This document shows positions 34,733 through 44,143 of a stretch of 64,000 nt of DNA, in pieces. Origin of the DNA: Pseudomonas frederiksbergensis (GTDB lineage: Bacteria; Pseudomonadota; Gammaproteobacteria; Pseudomonadales; Pseudomonadaceae); the NCBI RefSeq assembly GCF_001874645.1, contig NZ_CP017886.1, forward strand, positions 2,728,001 through 2,792,000, given 5' to 3'. The notes under the pieces are model-generated. The model searched no databases. It was not told the origin of the DNA and saw only the letters and a list, made by a program, of their open reading frames with translations. The position numbers and the translations under genes are program-made. The first letter of the stretch is position 1. Every line of letters begins with the position of its first letter.

Positions 34733-36324
34733 TCACTTTCCAGGGTTGTTGATGACAAACAGCCGCCCCCGCGCATTGCCTGCGACTTTTTCACTGATTT
34801 TCTGCCAACCCTCGGGCAGTGGTGCGAACTCATCAGGCTGGTCAGCGGTGCTGAACAGCCACACACGGCTCGTGCCGGGCGGCAGGTCACTGAGGTGATC
34901 GAGGTAAATCTTGTCGGCTGCTTCCTCTACCAGCGTACCGAAACCGTAGGCATTCGGGCGACTGGACGTGCCATTGGCCAAGGGGGAGTAAAAAGCCGTG
35001 GCTGGACGACGGTGCGATCGTAGTAGACGTACGGCATGTACCAGAGCAGATCACTGATGACGACCTGATCACCCGCCTCGTAATGCTGATTGATGAATTC
35101 GACCGTCACATTGAGCTGGTCATTCGTATCGACGGTCGCGTTGTTTTTCAGGCCCACCCCTTCAATACCAACAAACAGCATGAGTAATGCCAGGGCCAGC
35201 ACCCGAAAGCCTTTTTTCAGGCCATCGATGCTCAGTGCGATGATCAGTGGCAGGCCCAGCGCGAAGGCCGTCACGTAGCGTTCGATGAACACCGGCGAAA
35301 TGAACGACACCAGGAAAACCAGCACCAGCGGCACCACCGTGTAAATCGCCAGCAACGCACTCCAGCGGTAGACGCTGCGATCACGCAGCACCGTCAACAC
35401 GATCACGCCCAGCAACAGCACCGGCAGTGCGAAAAATACTGACCTGGGCAGAGTGTCGTCATCGCCCTGGATCATGAAGGTCCAGACCATGGACGGCAGG
35501 GAGCTGAGGGTGACCGGATCTTCCCAGCCCACATCGCCGCTGGCCTTGAGTTCCGGCATGTGCTGAACCAGACTCAGCAGTTCGGGTACCCACGGCAGAA
35601 ACAGCAGCACGATCGCCGCGTTGGTCAGCCACCAGCCCGGGCGGTTGATGTGCCGCAACGGGCTGCCCGGCTGCATGCGCAGCACCAGCAGGTACAGCCA
35701 ATGGGCAATCACGCACAGGGCCGTGAAGTAGTGGGTGTAAAACCCGGCGGCCATCAGCAGTGCATAGATCACCAGATACCGTGCGCGCTGGGGCTGTTTG
35801 ATCCAATACACCAGCGCAATCGTCGCGCCGAGCAGCAACAGGCCCAGCAATGAATACATCCGCACTTCCTGGCTGTAACGCACCGCCGAAGGAAATAGCG
35901 CCAGCAACAACCCTGCCAGCAACGCCACCCGCGGGTTGGCGATCAACCGTACCAGCCAGACGCCCAGTGCCACCGTAGCAATTCCCGGCAGGGCACTCAG
36001 GCTGCGAATCGAAAGAATGCCGTCGCCGAACAGTTCGATCCAGCCGTGCAGCACCATGAAGTAGAGCGGTGGATGCACATCACGGGCCGCGTGGAACCAG
36101 ATCCCGGCCAGATCGTACTGGCTCATCAGCAGACTGGAGCCTTCATCCCCCCAAATCGCCGCCGCCGTCAGGTCATAAAACCGCACGAACGCCGCCAGCG
36201 CCAGAATCGGCCAGATTCCATAATCGGTCAGCCACTGAAACAGACGCGCCGAGGCCGTCAGCCGAGTGCGCGCAGAACGCTCATCAGGCTTGCCCGCAAG
36301 CTCTGTTTCTCTACGGTATTCCAT
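34733..36324 (-). pseudogene. GT39-like membrane glycosyltransferase, frameshifted near the 3' end
   Basis: A polytopic inner-membrane protein resembling family 39/ArnT-type glycosyltransferases that use lipid-linked sugars. The acidic first-loop motif AAAIWGDEGSSLL is followed by the DVHPPLYFMVLH signature and about ten membrane helices. The main frame (from 36324, GGGGGA upstream) reads to VVQPRLFTPP and then runs into unrelated residues. One base inserted in the A5 run at 34990-34994 joins it to a second frame (YSPLANGTSS...DKIYLDHLSDLPPGTSRVWLF...) ending at 34733, for about 530 residues. Whether the shift is real is unknown. It diverges from the collar gene. Confidence 0.75.
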
Positions 36325-36495
36325 CTATCCCCCTGGGTGATCGAAAGGCCCTATAAGGCGTGGACCTTGAACTGGGTGTGGATGCTGCCCCATTCCCTGC
36401 ACGCACGCAATGTAGCGGCATTCGACTTAGCAGCTACGCTGATCGGTGGTCGGCGGACAAGCCGGCCTCCTCGAAAAAACACAGGGATATCAACC

Positions 36496-37119
36496 ATGGA
36501 AGTGTTTACCGGAACCATCCAGAGCTTCGCTTTCGACTATCCACCCAGCGGCTGGGCGTTGTGCAACGGGCAGACCTTGCAGGTCAACCAGTTCCAGGCG
36601 CTGTTCGCCTTGCTCGGCACCAAATACGGTGGCAACGGCTCGACAAACTTCATGCTGCCGGACCTGCAGGGTCGCCTGCCTCTGTGCCAGGGCTCGGGCC
36701 TGAACCTCACCCCACGGGTGATCGGCACCTCCCATGGGGGCGAAAAAACCACCGTCGCGGTGAGCAACCTGCCGGTTCACCAACCCACCGCCACCGCTAC
36801 CGCCACCAATGCCCTGACCGCCACGACCACGGTCAATCTGGCCGGTGTTGCCACGACCGCCGCGAATGCCCCCTCGGCCACCAATAGCTTTATCGGCGCC
36901 TCGCCGGCGTCCGGCCCGACCTCCGCCGACATTTACACGAATGCAATTGGCTCCACGCCTGTACCGATGCAAGGTGTCAGCACCGCCGTTGGCGGCACGG
37001 TCAATGTTGCCGTCGCCGTGGCGCCCATCGGTGGTGGTGTGCCAGTGGACACCATGAATCCGTTCCTGGTGCTTAACTTCAGCATATGTCTCAACGGTCT
37101 CTACCCGACTCGCAACTGA
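36496..37119 (+). CDS. Phage tail-collar (microcystin-dependent-like) protein
   Basis: A 207-residue protein with the collar-domain signature: MEVFTGTIQSFAFDYPPSGWALCNGQTL, then FALLGTKYGGNGSTNFMLPDLQGRLPLCQG and a low-complexity Thr/Ala-rich middle, ending in NPFLVLNFSICLNG. Such proteins occur in phage tails and also, as MdpB-like proteins, in chromosomal loci without other phage genes, as here. AGGGA lies 9 bases before the ATG. It is followed by a DUF6916 gene. No other tail, capsid or integrase genes are in the window, so I do not call a prophage. Confidence 0.85.
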   Translation: MEVFTGTIQSFAFDYPPSGWALCNGQTLQVNQFQALFALLGTKYGGNGSTNFMLPDLQGRLPLCQGSGLNLTPRVIGTSHGGEKTTVAVSNLPVHQPTATATATNALTATTTVNLAGVATTAANAPSATNSFIGASPASGPTSADIYTNAIGSTPVPMQGVSTAVGGTVNVAVAVAPIGGGVPVDTMNPFLVLNFSICLNGLYPTRN

Positions 37120-37170
37120 CCAGAGCGCCGGGGCCCAAGGCCCCGGCCCTTTACTTTCTGGAGCCAGAAT

Positions 37171-37482
37171 ATGCAGCAACAGGTCAACGGCAACCATTTC
37201 CGACAATTACTGGGAACACCCACCCTGCTGTATCTGGAGGATGGCAGCGAACTGCCCGTGATCATCGACTCGGTAGAGGACACGCCCAAGGCTCGCTTGT
37301 CAGCGAGCAGCCGTATGCCGTTTGGCGTGGCGTTGAGCAGCCTGCAGTCCACCCCGTTCGTCGATGGGCTCTGTGCTATCGACTTGCCTGGGCTGGGTCG
37401 TACCGCAGATATATATGTATCGCGCACACCGGCTCTGGAGCGCGACGCAAGCCGGGCGTACTTCTACATCACCTTCAACTGA
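37171..37482 (+). CDS. DUF6916 family protein
   Basis: A protein of 103 residues and unknown function. It begins MQQQVNGNHFRQLLGTPTLLYLEDGSELPVIIDSVED, the pattern I associate with DUF6916 proteins found beside collar-domain genes. It looks like one compact beta-rich domain with no signal peptide. It is 51 bases after the collar gene and shares its promoter. Its end overlaps the convergent GNAT gene by 8 bp. Confidence 0.7.
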   Translation: MQQQVNGNHFRQLLGTPTLLYLEDGSELPVIIDSVEDTPKARLSASSRMPFGVALSSLQSTPFVDGLCAIDLPGLGRTADIYVSRTPALERDASRAYFYITFN

Positions 37483-37990
37483 CCAGAATCTGCGGCTGGC
37501 CGGGATACCAGACCAGCCGTTCGGCTGCCGGATTTTGTTCTTCTACCTGAAAGCCCAACGCCAGGTAATGCTGGCGGGCGTGGGGATTGCTGGCCCAGAC
37601 CACCGTCGCCACCGGGCAGCGCACCTGTGCGGCGGCTTTTTGCACGCCTTGCAGCACCGTGCGGCCATAACCCTTGCCGCGGGCAGCCGGAATGAACGCC
37701 AGGTACAGGACGCGAATTTCGTTGCTGCCAAACTCGGCGGTCAAGGCACCAATCGGGGTGTCGAGCTTCTCGACCACATAGTGCATCGCGTTGGGGAAGT
37801 GTTCCCCGGTACCCTGCTCCTGCACCTGAAACTGCTGGGCGATGACTTCCTCGACCCGCTCTCGTTCGCCGTCGATCCATTGCAGATCGGGGCGCGCCGC
37901 ATGGTAGAGGCTTTGCAGAAACGGCCCATCGGTCGCCCGCGACGGACGCACCACCAAACCGTCCGCGGCATTGGCATTGTTGTTCAACAT
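37475..37990 (-). CDS. GNAT-family N-acetyltransferase
   Basis: A 171-residue acetyl-CoA-dependent acetyltransferase. The acetyl-CoA binding segment is LAFIPAARGKGYGRTVLQ (motif A, R/Q-x-x-G-x-G/A type). Motif B follows as VVWASNPHARQHYLALGFQVEE. The start at 37990 (MLNNNANAADG) has AGGGAG 7 bases upstream; the longer frame to 38017 does not. The substrate is unknown. It is convergent with the DUF6916 gene and on the same strand as the M50 operon, 17 bases after it. Confidence 0.85.
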   Translation of the reverse strand: MLNNNANAADGLVVRPSRATDGPFLQSLYHAARPDLQWIDGERERVEEVIAQQFQVQEQGTGEHFPNAMHYVVEKLDTPIGALTAEFGSNEIRVLYLAFIPAARGKGYGRTVLQGVQKAAAQVRCPVATVVWASNPHARQHYLALGFQVEEQNPAAERLVWYPGQPQILVS

Positions 37991-38006
37991 CGTGATTCTC
38001 CCTGCG

Positions 38007-40103
38007 CTAAAAACCACTCTCCCTCACACCCAACGCCGCCAATCGGCGCCAGGCGGTACCCAGCAACGACTCACTGCGACCCTGCAACACCACCAGCCCC
38101 CGCAATGGCTGCACCGGGGTGGCAATGCTGTCGAGGACTTTGAGCCGCACCGCGTATTGCGCCTGCACCGGCTCCGCGCGCTGGCTCTGATCGCGGCGCA
38201 CGGCGATCGGTCCGTGGTGGTCGGAGGTCAGCGCCTCCTGTTCGACCACTGCCGCACCGTTGGCGTCGACTTCCGTCAGCTCGACCGCCACTGCCGGGTG
38301 CATCGGGTCCTCGGCGATAAACCGCCCCGTTGCACCGGGTACAACCCGCCACAGTTCGGCTTCGGCCAGATAACCGCGCAGTCGTGCGCCCTCTTCGACG
38401 ACCCGGGCCAAGGTGTCTTTGGGCGACAACCAGCGGCCAACGGCCAGTTGCGGCAACAGATCGCGCACCTGACCGGCCTGGGGTGCCCGCAGCAACAAGC
38501 GCTCGCGCTGCGCCGCCAAACCGCGATACTCGGCCACCGCCTCCGCCAACCGCTGTTCGACAATGCCCGCATCGGCGGCGGTTTCGCTGCGCCCGGCCTG
38601 ACGTCGCATCTGCAATTGCTGGATCTCGATTTCGCGGCGCACGATAGCCTGACGCGAGTCCAGGTCCGGCGACTCCAGCTCAATCAACACATCGCCCTGA
38701 GCAACGATCTGTCCGTCGCTGACATTCAGCTGTTTGACCCGTGCCGCCACCGGCGCATGCAAGGCACTGACCCGGCCAGCCTCCAGCATGCTCGGCAATT
38801 CCACCGCGCTGCGCCACGGCAGCACCAGCACGACGATCAGCGCCAGCAATCCCAAGCCACTGAGCAACGCCCGCGGTGCATGGGCCTGTTCGCGGCGGCT
38901 CCACCACTCTCGCCCTTCGCGGGCAATCGGCAAGAAGATGAACCACACCAGTTCAACCAGCATCAGGAAGATCCCCAACAGCTTGAAGAACAGGTGATAC
39001 ACCGCCAGCGCAATCCCGAAAAACAGTACCGCGCGCCACAGCCACGAGCCGTATCCCCACCACAGCAACCGCCGTCGCATCGCCGGCGACCAAGGCTCCG
39101 GTGCCGGTGTGCCGTAACCGAACAGCGCCTCACGCAATCGCCAACGACACAAGGCAAATGCCCGACCCTGAAGGTTGTCCACCTCCCAGAAGTCGCTGAG
39201 CAAAAAGTAACCATCAAAACGCATGAATGGGTTCAGGTTGACCGCCAGCGTCGTGAGCCAGGTAGCGCTGGCGAGCATGAACGCCGCCGTACGCGCCGGC
39301 CCGTCCGGCAACAGTGACCAGGCGAGCAAGGCGATACACGCCAGCAGCAACTCGGCGAGCACTCCACCCGCGCCGATCAGCAGGCGCGCGCGACGATCAT
39401 TGACCCGCCAGGCGTCGCTGACATCGGTGTAAAACATCGGCAGCAGCACCATGAACGCCACACCCATGCTTTGCACCCGGCAGCCGGCACGCTTGGCCAT
39501 GAAGGCATGGCCGAATTCGTGACACAGCTTGGCGAAGAACAACGCCACCCCAAACGCCAACGCGCCGCCGAGGCTGAACAAGTGCGGGAATGTCGCGATA
39601 AAACGCTGCCAGTCTCGCGAGACCAGAAACACCCCCAGGCCCAGAGTCAGCGGCAAACCATAACGCAGCGCTCCAGGGCCAAAACGCGCGAGCCACGGCC
39701 AGGCACGATTGAGGAAAGCGTCCGGGCGCCACAGTGGAATCCGGAAGAACAGGTATTGATGCAGCAAGATCTGCCACACACTCTGACGTTGTGCGGCTGC
39801 CTTGAGGCCATAACTGGCGCGCTGTTGCGGGTCGAGGGAGGAGATCAGGTCGTGGGCCCGCAAGAAGCTCAGCAACTGCTCAAGCTCCGTGGCGTCCAGC
39901 GGCAAACCCGGTTCGCGATTGGCGGCGCGCAGCACCTGCTCGGGATCGCCCAAAGACCAATGCCGCAGCAAGCGCATCGCCGCGGCACCGAGCTTGAAGT
40001 AGCGCCCGCGCAGCGGGTCGGCCAGGGTCCAGCGCGGCGACCCGTCCAGCGCCGGAGCGGCCATCTGCAACTGTAAATCGGCACGCAGGCTGGGCAATGT
40101 CAT
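38007..40103 (-). CDS. M50 site-2-type metalloprotease fused to an HlyD-like domain
   Basis: A 698-residue membrane protein. It has a PqqD-like N-terminal part (about 20-90), then a membrane zinc protease core with HEFGH at 195-199 and the second metal-ligand segment NPFMRFDGYF at 291-300. More helices run to about 440. A periplasmic HlyD/lipoyl-type part (about 445-600: ALHAPVAARVKQLNVSDGQIV) follows. Such fusions occur with HlyD adaptors and TolC proteins in little-studied export loci. Its ATG directly follows the stop of the upstream adaptor gene. I infer a role in processing or exporting a large protein, perhaps the LEPR giant protein. Confidence 0.85.
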   Translation of the reverse strand: MTLPSLRADLQLQMAAPALDGSPRWTLADPLRGRYFKLGAAAMRLLRHWSLGDPEQVLRAANREPGLPLDATELEQLLSFLRAHDLISSLDPQQRASYGLKAAAQRQSVWQILLHQYLFFRIPLWRPDAFLNRAWPWLARFGPGALRYGLPLTLGLGVFLVSRDWQRFIATFPHLFSLGGALAFGVALFFAKLCHEFGHAFMAKRAGCRVQSMGVAFMVLLPMFYTDVSDAWRVNDRRARLLIGAGGVLAELLLACIALLAWSLLPDGPARTAAFMLASATWLTTLAVNLNPFMRFDGYFLLSDFWEVDNLQGRAFALCRWRLREALFGYGTPAPEPWSPAMRRRLLWWGYGSWLWRAVLFFGIALAVYHLFFKLLGIFLMLVELVWFIFLPIAREGREWWSRREQAHAPRALLSGLGLLALIVVLVLPWRSAVELPSMLEAGRVSALHAPVAARVKQLNVSDGQIVAQGDVLIELESPDLDSRQAIVRREIEIQQLQMRRQAGRSETAADAGIVEQRLAEAVAEYRGLAAQRERLLLRAPQAGQVRDLLPQLAVGRWLSPKDTLARVVEEGARLRGYLAEAELWRVVPGATGRFIAEDPMHPAVAVELTEVDANGAAVVEQEALTSDHHGPIAVRRDQSQRAEPVQAQYAVRLKVLDSIATPVQPLRGLVVLQGRSESLLGTAWRRLAALGVRESGF

Positions 40104-41423
40104 TTAGAGCCCCACGCTTTGGCGCAAACCGGCCAGTGGCTTGCGCAACAGGTACAGCGCCAGCGGCGCGCGATCACCGAAGACTTTCGCCGTACCGCGC
40201 AAACCGATACGCGGCGGCGCGGCGTCGAAACTGGCGTCGAGCCGATAAGCCAGCTGTCCGCCGGCCGTCGGTTGCGCTTCGTAAGCCGAACGTTCGAGTT
40301 TGGCCAAATGACGTTGCAACGGGTCACTGTCGAGAAACAGCGCCACCTGCGCCCCCGGTTCCAGTGCAATGGCATCGCCGACCGCCAGCTCGATGCGCAA
40401 TTCCGCTTGGCTCGGGTCAGCGATTTCCATCAGCCGTTCGCCGGTCTGCACCGGTTTCCCCGTCCAGCGTTCAGCGTCGGCGAACACCGCAATGCCGTCC
40501 CGTTCGGCGCGGACTTCGCTGCGTTTGAGCAGTTCGCGGGCGTAATCGCGTTCGGCACGTTTCTGCTCGACCCGTGCGGCCAACAAATCAATTTTCGAAC
40601 TCGACTCGGCGTCGGCAAAGGCTCGCTGGGCGTTGGCCTTGAGCTCGGCTTCCGCCACGCCCAAGGCACGGTCGGCGACATCCGCCTGGGCTTTGAGCGT
40701 GGTGCCTTCGAAACGCAGCAACAGGTCGCCGGTCTTCACGCTCTGGTTGGGTTTGACCAGGAACTCGGCGATCACCCCGTCCAACGGCGCCGCCACCACC
40801 TGACCGCCAAGTGGCACGACTTCGGCCGGCGCCAGCACCGACTGACGCACCGGGATCAACAAACCCAGCAGCAACACCGCCACCAAGGCGACCTGGCGTT
40901 TGCGAGTCCAGCGCAGGCGCCACGGTTGACGCGGTTGCAGCGCCAACCAAGCATGGCTGAACGTGTCGCCCAGTTGCGACAACAGCACTTGCTCGGAGGG
41001 GTTCCACGGTACATCGCGAGCCAGCCATAAACCGCCGAATACCTGGCCCTGCCGATCAATCAGCGGTAACCAAAAAACCTGCGCGGCGGAAAGACTTTGC
41101 CAGTCAGCCTGAGTCGGGCCGCTTAACGCAGTCGCCGGTACAACCCGCGCCTGTTTCACCAGGTCGAGCTTGAACAACTGCGCCACCGCTTGCTCGACGA
41201 ACGCTACAAACGGCGCATTCGGCTCCACGGCACTGACGCCCGTAATCGCCCGCACCTTGCCGGCGATCAACAGCGCCGCGTGACGAAAGCCGAACAACGC
41301 CTGACCGTCGTTGGTCAGGCTGTAGGCCAGTTGTTCGGTATTGCGCGCGGCGCGGGTCTGGCGCTCCAGCTCCAGAAAGCGCGCGAAGACCTGCTCGGCG
41401 CCGCCAGCGACGGGCGCGTTCAC
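40104..41423 (-). CDS. HlyD-family adaptor with GAF-like N-terminus
   Basis: A 439-residue protein. The first 165 residues are cytoplasmic and GAF-like (ARNTEQLAYSLTNDGQALFGFRHAALLI...WLPLIDRQGQVFGGLWLARD). One membrane helix (about 177-193, VALVAVLLLGLLIPV) and a periplasmic adaptor domain with lipoyl halves (VAAPLDGVIAEFLVKPNQSVKTGD) and a coiled coil follow. It starts with GTG overlapping the upstream adaptor stop by 4 bp. The GAF-like part suggests sensing or docking in the cytoplasm. It is the middle gene of a three-gene adaptor-adaptor-protease operon. Confidence 0.8.
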   Translation of the reverse strand: MNAPVAGGAEQVFARFLELERQTRAARNTEQLAYSLTNDGQALFGFRHAALLIAGKVRAITGVSAVEPNAPFVAFVEQAVAQLFKLDLVKQARVVPATALSGPTQADWQSLSAAQVFWLPLIDRQGQVFGGLWLARDVPWNPSEQVLLSQLGDTFSHAWLALQPRQPWRLRWTRKRQVALVAVLLLGLLIPVRQSVLAPAEVVPLGGQVVAAPLDGVIAEFLVKPNQSVKTGDLLLRFEGTTLKAQADVADRALGVAEAELKANAQRAFADAESSSKIDLLAARVEQKRAERDYARELLKRSEVRAERDGIAVFADAERWTGKPVQTGERLMEIADPSQAELRIELAVGDAIALEPGAQVALFLDSDPLQRHLAKLERSAYEAQPTAGGQLAYRLDASFDAAPPRIGLRGTAKVFGDRAPLALYLLRKPLAGLRQSVGL

Positions 41424-42205
41424 TTGAGCTCCGCGAAGCGCGCCGTGCCGCTCATCCCGGCCAACAAGCCGCTGGCGTTGGGCACCGTTGCGACCAGCAG
41501 CAGGGTCTGGCTGCCTTCATCGATCCGTGCACCGAGGCGCTTGACCGTGGCATCGAGTGGTTGGCCGGTTTCATCGGGAACGAAGCTGAAGGTCTGCCCG
41601 GGCTTAAGTTTGCCCATCCAGTGCGACGGCACCAGCAAGTGGATTTCCAGGCTGCGGTTGTCGACGATTTCCAGCAGCGGCGCACCGGCGGCGACGCTTT
41701 CATAACGCTGAACCTTGCGTTCGACGACCTGGCCGTCAAACGGCGCAACCACGCTGCAGCGTTTGACCTGAACCTGATACACCTGAGATTGCGCCTGGGT
41801 TTCGCTGAGTTTGGCTTCGGCTCGCGCCACTTCGAAACGCCCGACCGAGTTCAACGAAGCGAGTTGCTTGTTGTGAGCCAACTCTTCGCCGGCACCACGG
41901 CTAGCGGCCTGCGAGGCGTTGAGCTGCGCCTGAAAGGCCGAGCAGTCGAAACGCGCCAGGATGTCGCCCTTCTTGAAAGACTCACCTTCACTGAACGGCA
42001 ACTCGACAATTCTTCCGGGCAGTTCGCTGGCAAGCACCGCTTGATCGCGGGCACGCAACACACCGCGGGCTTCGCTGCTGCTGGTAGTCGCATGACTGCC
42101 TGCGACGTTGTTTTCCAACAGTGGATCGTCTGACACGGGCGTTTGCGCCTGCGCCACGCCTGCCAGTCCGATCAAACCTAAAGCCAAACCACGAAAACGC
42201 TGCAT
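41420..42205 (-). CDS. Periplasmic adaptor subunit (HlyD/RND-type)
   Basis: A protein of 261 residues. A cleavable signal (GLALGLIGLAGVAQAQTPV) precedes a short membrane-fusion protein: lipoyl half (ASELPGRIVELPFSEGESFKKGDILARFD), helical hairpin (AGEELAHNKQLASLNSVGRFEVARAEAKL) and second lipoyl half (VVAPFDGQVVERKVQRYESV). It is first in the operon with the GAF-HlyD and M50-HlyD genes; no pump ATPase or RND protein accompanies it. It probably bridges to an outer-membrane TolC-type channel encoded elsewhere, such as the one at 20267. Confidence 0.85.
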   Translation of the reverse strand: MQRFRGLALGLIGLAGVAQAQTPVSDDPLLENNVAGSHATTSSSEARGVLRARDQAVLASELPGRIVELPFSEGESFKKGDILARFDCSAFQAQLNASQAASRGAGEELAHNKQLASLNSVGRFEVARAEAKLSETQAQSQVYQVQVKRCSVVAPFDGQVVERKVQRYESVAAGAPLLEIVDNRSLEIHLLVPSHWMGKLKPGQTFSFVPDETGQPLDATVKRLGARIDEGSQTLLLVATVPNASGLLAGMSGTARFAELK

Positions 42206-42391
42206 ATCGGTGTCTCCCTGACAGATGGGCGGAGTCTACGACAGCTTCGGCAAGCGTCAAGCAATTAGCCACCGCTGCCCGAAATAGAGGCTCGGCATTG
42301 CTACGTTTCGAGCTGTGCGCGGTATGATCGCGGCCTCGATTTCAGCGTGAGTGGTTTCGCGGGTATGTGGTGTTTTTGCAGAATCGGAAGC

Positions 42392-43258
42392 CTAATGCTG
42401 CATCCCCCAGCGCTTCACCGTGACTCGCTCCAGGGTGTCGAACACCAGGTTCTCCACCAGCAAACCGATGAGGATCACCACCGCCAACCCGGCAAAAACC
42501 TTGTCGGTGTACAGCTCGTTGCGGTTCTGGAAGATGTACCAGCCCAAGCCGCCCTTGCCGCTGGTGGCGCCGAACACCAGTTCGGCGGCGATCAGTGTGC
42601 GCCAAGCGAAGGCCCAGCCAATTTTCAGCCCTGCGAGGATCGACGGCAAGGCTGCGGGAATCAGGATGAACAGCACAAAGCGGATGCCCTTCAAGCCGTA
42701 ATTGCGACCCGCCATGCGCAAGGTTTCCGAGACGCCGAGAAACCCGGCGTAGGTGTTCAGGGCCAAGGCCCAAAGCACCGAATGCACCAGCACGAAAATC
42801 AGACTGTTCTGTCCTAACCCGAACCACAGCAGTGCCAACGGCAACAAGGCAATCGCCGGCAATGGGTTGAACATCGAGGTCAGGGTGCTCAGCAGGTCGC
42901 GGCCGAACTGGGTCGACACCGCCAGTGTGGTCAAGGCAAACGCCAGGACGATGCCGATCAGATACCCCTTGAGCAGCACCACCAGCGAAATCCCGACCTT
43001 GCCCAGCAACTCTCCGCTAAGCAGCCCGTCGTACAGCGCATGAGCGGTTTGCACGAAGCTCGGCAGCAACAGGTCATTGTTTTGATAACGCGCGACGGCT
43101 TCCCAGAGCACCGCCAGCAGCATCAGGATCAGGCTTTTACGCAACCAGCCCTGCTGCCAGAGGCGCTGACCAAGAGGCAATTCGCGCTCCAGCGCAACGC
43201 TCAACAGGGGTTGCAACTCAACTTCATATTCTTGACGCACAGGTGATGAATGGCTCAT
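42392..43258 (-). CDS. ABC transporter permease, taurine/sulfonate type (TauC-like)
   Basis: A 288-residue inner-membrane permease with about six helices. Its EAA-loop region is SETLRMAGRNYGLKGIRFVLFILIPAALPSILAGLKIGWAFAWRTLI, typical of SsuC/TauC proteins. The ATG at 43258 has GGAGGAG upstream; the longer frame to 43411 reads into the ATPase gene. It follows the ATPase by 19 bases and is the last gene of a TauD-binding protein-ATPase-permease operon. The substrate is probably a sulfonate or sulfate ester, not fixed by sequence. Confidence 0.88.
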   Translation of the reverse strand: MSHSSPVRQEYEVELQPLLSVALERELPLGQRLWQQGWLRKSLILMLLAVLWEAVARYQNNDLLLPSFVQTAHALYDGLLSGELLGKVGISLVVLLKGYLIGIVLAFALTTLAVSTQFGRDLLSTLTSMFNPLPAIALLPLALLWFGLGQNSLIFVLVHSVLWALALNTYAGFLGVSETLRMAGRNYGLKGIRFVLFILIPAALPSILAGLKIGWAFAWRTLIAAELVFGATSGKGGLGWYIFQNRNELYTDKVFAGLAVVILIGLLVENLVFDTLERVTVKRWGMQH

Positions 43259-43277
43259 CGGGCACTCCTCCAGCCGC

Positions 43278-44138
43278 TCAATAAGCAATGCGGATATCGT
43301 TGAAATCCAGTTCGAATTCATTCTCGGCAGGCTGGCCCTCATCGAATAACAGCCGATGAATGCGTCGTGCAGACTGTTGAAACGCCACGCCGCCAAGGCT
43401 GTGCAAATCATATTGATGGCTGTGGATTTCCGCTCGCACCCGACCGGGATGGGGCGACAGCAGCAAAATCCGGTTGCCCACCACCAGCGCCTCTTCGATG
43501 GAGTGGGTGACGAACAACAGGGTGAAACGTACCTCCTCCCACAGCAGCAATAACTCCTCCTGCATCTTGCGTCGGGTCAGCGCGTCGAGCGCAGCGAACG
43601 GCTCATCCATCAACAAAATTTTCGGCTGCATGGCCAAAGCCCGGGCTATCGCCACCCGCGCCTTCATGCCGCCGGACAAGGTATGTGGGTAGGCGTCGGC
43701 AAACGCCGCCAGACCGACCTTTTCGAGGTAGTGCAGCGCCCGTTCTTCAGCCTCGCGACGCTTGAGGGTTTTCGAGGCCAGCAACGGAAACATCACGTTC
43801 TGTTTGACGGTTTTCCAGGGTGGTAGCTGATCGAATTCCTGAAACACCACAATCCGGTCAGGCCCCGGTGCACTGACGGCCTGCCCTTGCAGGCGGATCT
43901 GCCCTTCACAGGGCGCAATGAACCCCGCAACGGCCTTGAGCAAGGTCGACTTGCCGCAACCGGACGGGCCAAGCAGGACAAAACGATCCGCCGGGTCGAC
44001 TTCGAAACTGACCTGATGGGTCGCCCGCACCACGCGTTGCGGCGTGCGGTACTCAAGGCTGACGTTATCGACCGTAAGCAACGCCTGTGTGCTTGCGATC
44101 GGGTTGCTGGCCGTGTGGCCTTGCAAGGGTACATTCAT
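43278..44138 (-). CDS. ABC transporter ATPase, taurine/sulfonate type (TauB/SsuB-like)
   Basis: A 286-residue ATP-binding subunit. Walker A is GPSGCGKSTLL, the ABC signature LSGGMKARVAIARAL and Walker B ILLMDEPFAALD, followed by the switch histidine in FVTHSIEEAL. The C-terminal extension (RIHRLLFDEGQPAENEF) is typical of nitrate/sulfonate/taurine transporters. GGGAG lies 9 bases before the ATG at 44138, which is 5 bases past the binding-protein stop. Confidence 0.92.
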   Translation of the reverse strand: MNVPLQGHTASNPIASTQALLTVDNVSLEYRTPQRVVRATHQVSFEVDPADRFVLLGPSGCGKSTLLKAVAGFIAPCEGQIRLQGQAVSAPGPDRIVVFQEFDQLPPWKTVKQNVMFPLLASKTLKRREAEERALHYLEKVGLAAFADAYPHTLSGGMKARVAIARALAMQPKILLMDEPFAALDALTRRKMQEELLLLWEEVRFTLLFVTHSIEEALVVGNRILLLSPHPGRVRAEIHSHQYDLHSLGGVAFQQSARRIHRLLFDEGQPAENEFELDFNDIRIAY

Positions 44139-44143
44139 GGCGG

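Noticed and set aside
36496..37482. Prophage or R-type tailocin
   Set aside because: Only one collar-type gene and a DUF6916 gene are present; no capsid, sheath, tube, lysis or integrase genes are in the window.
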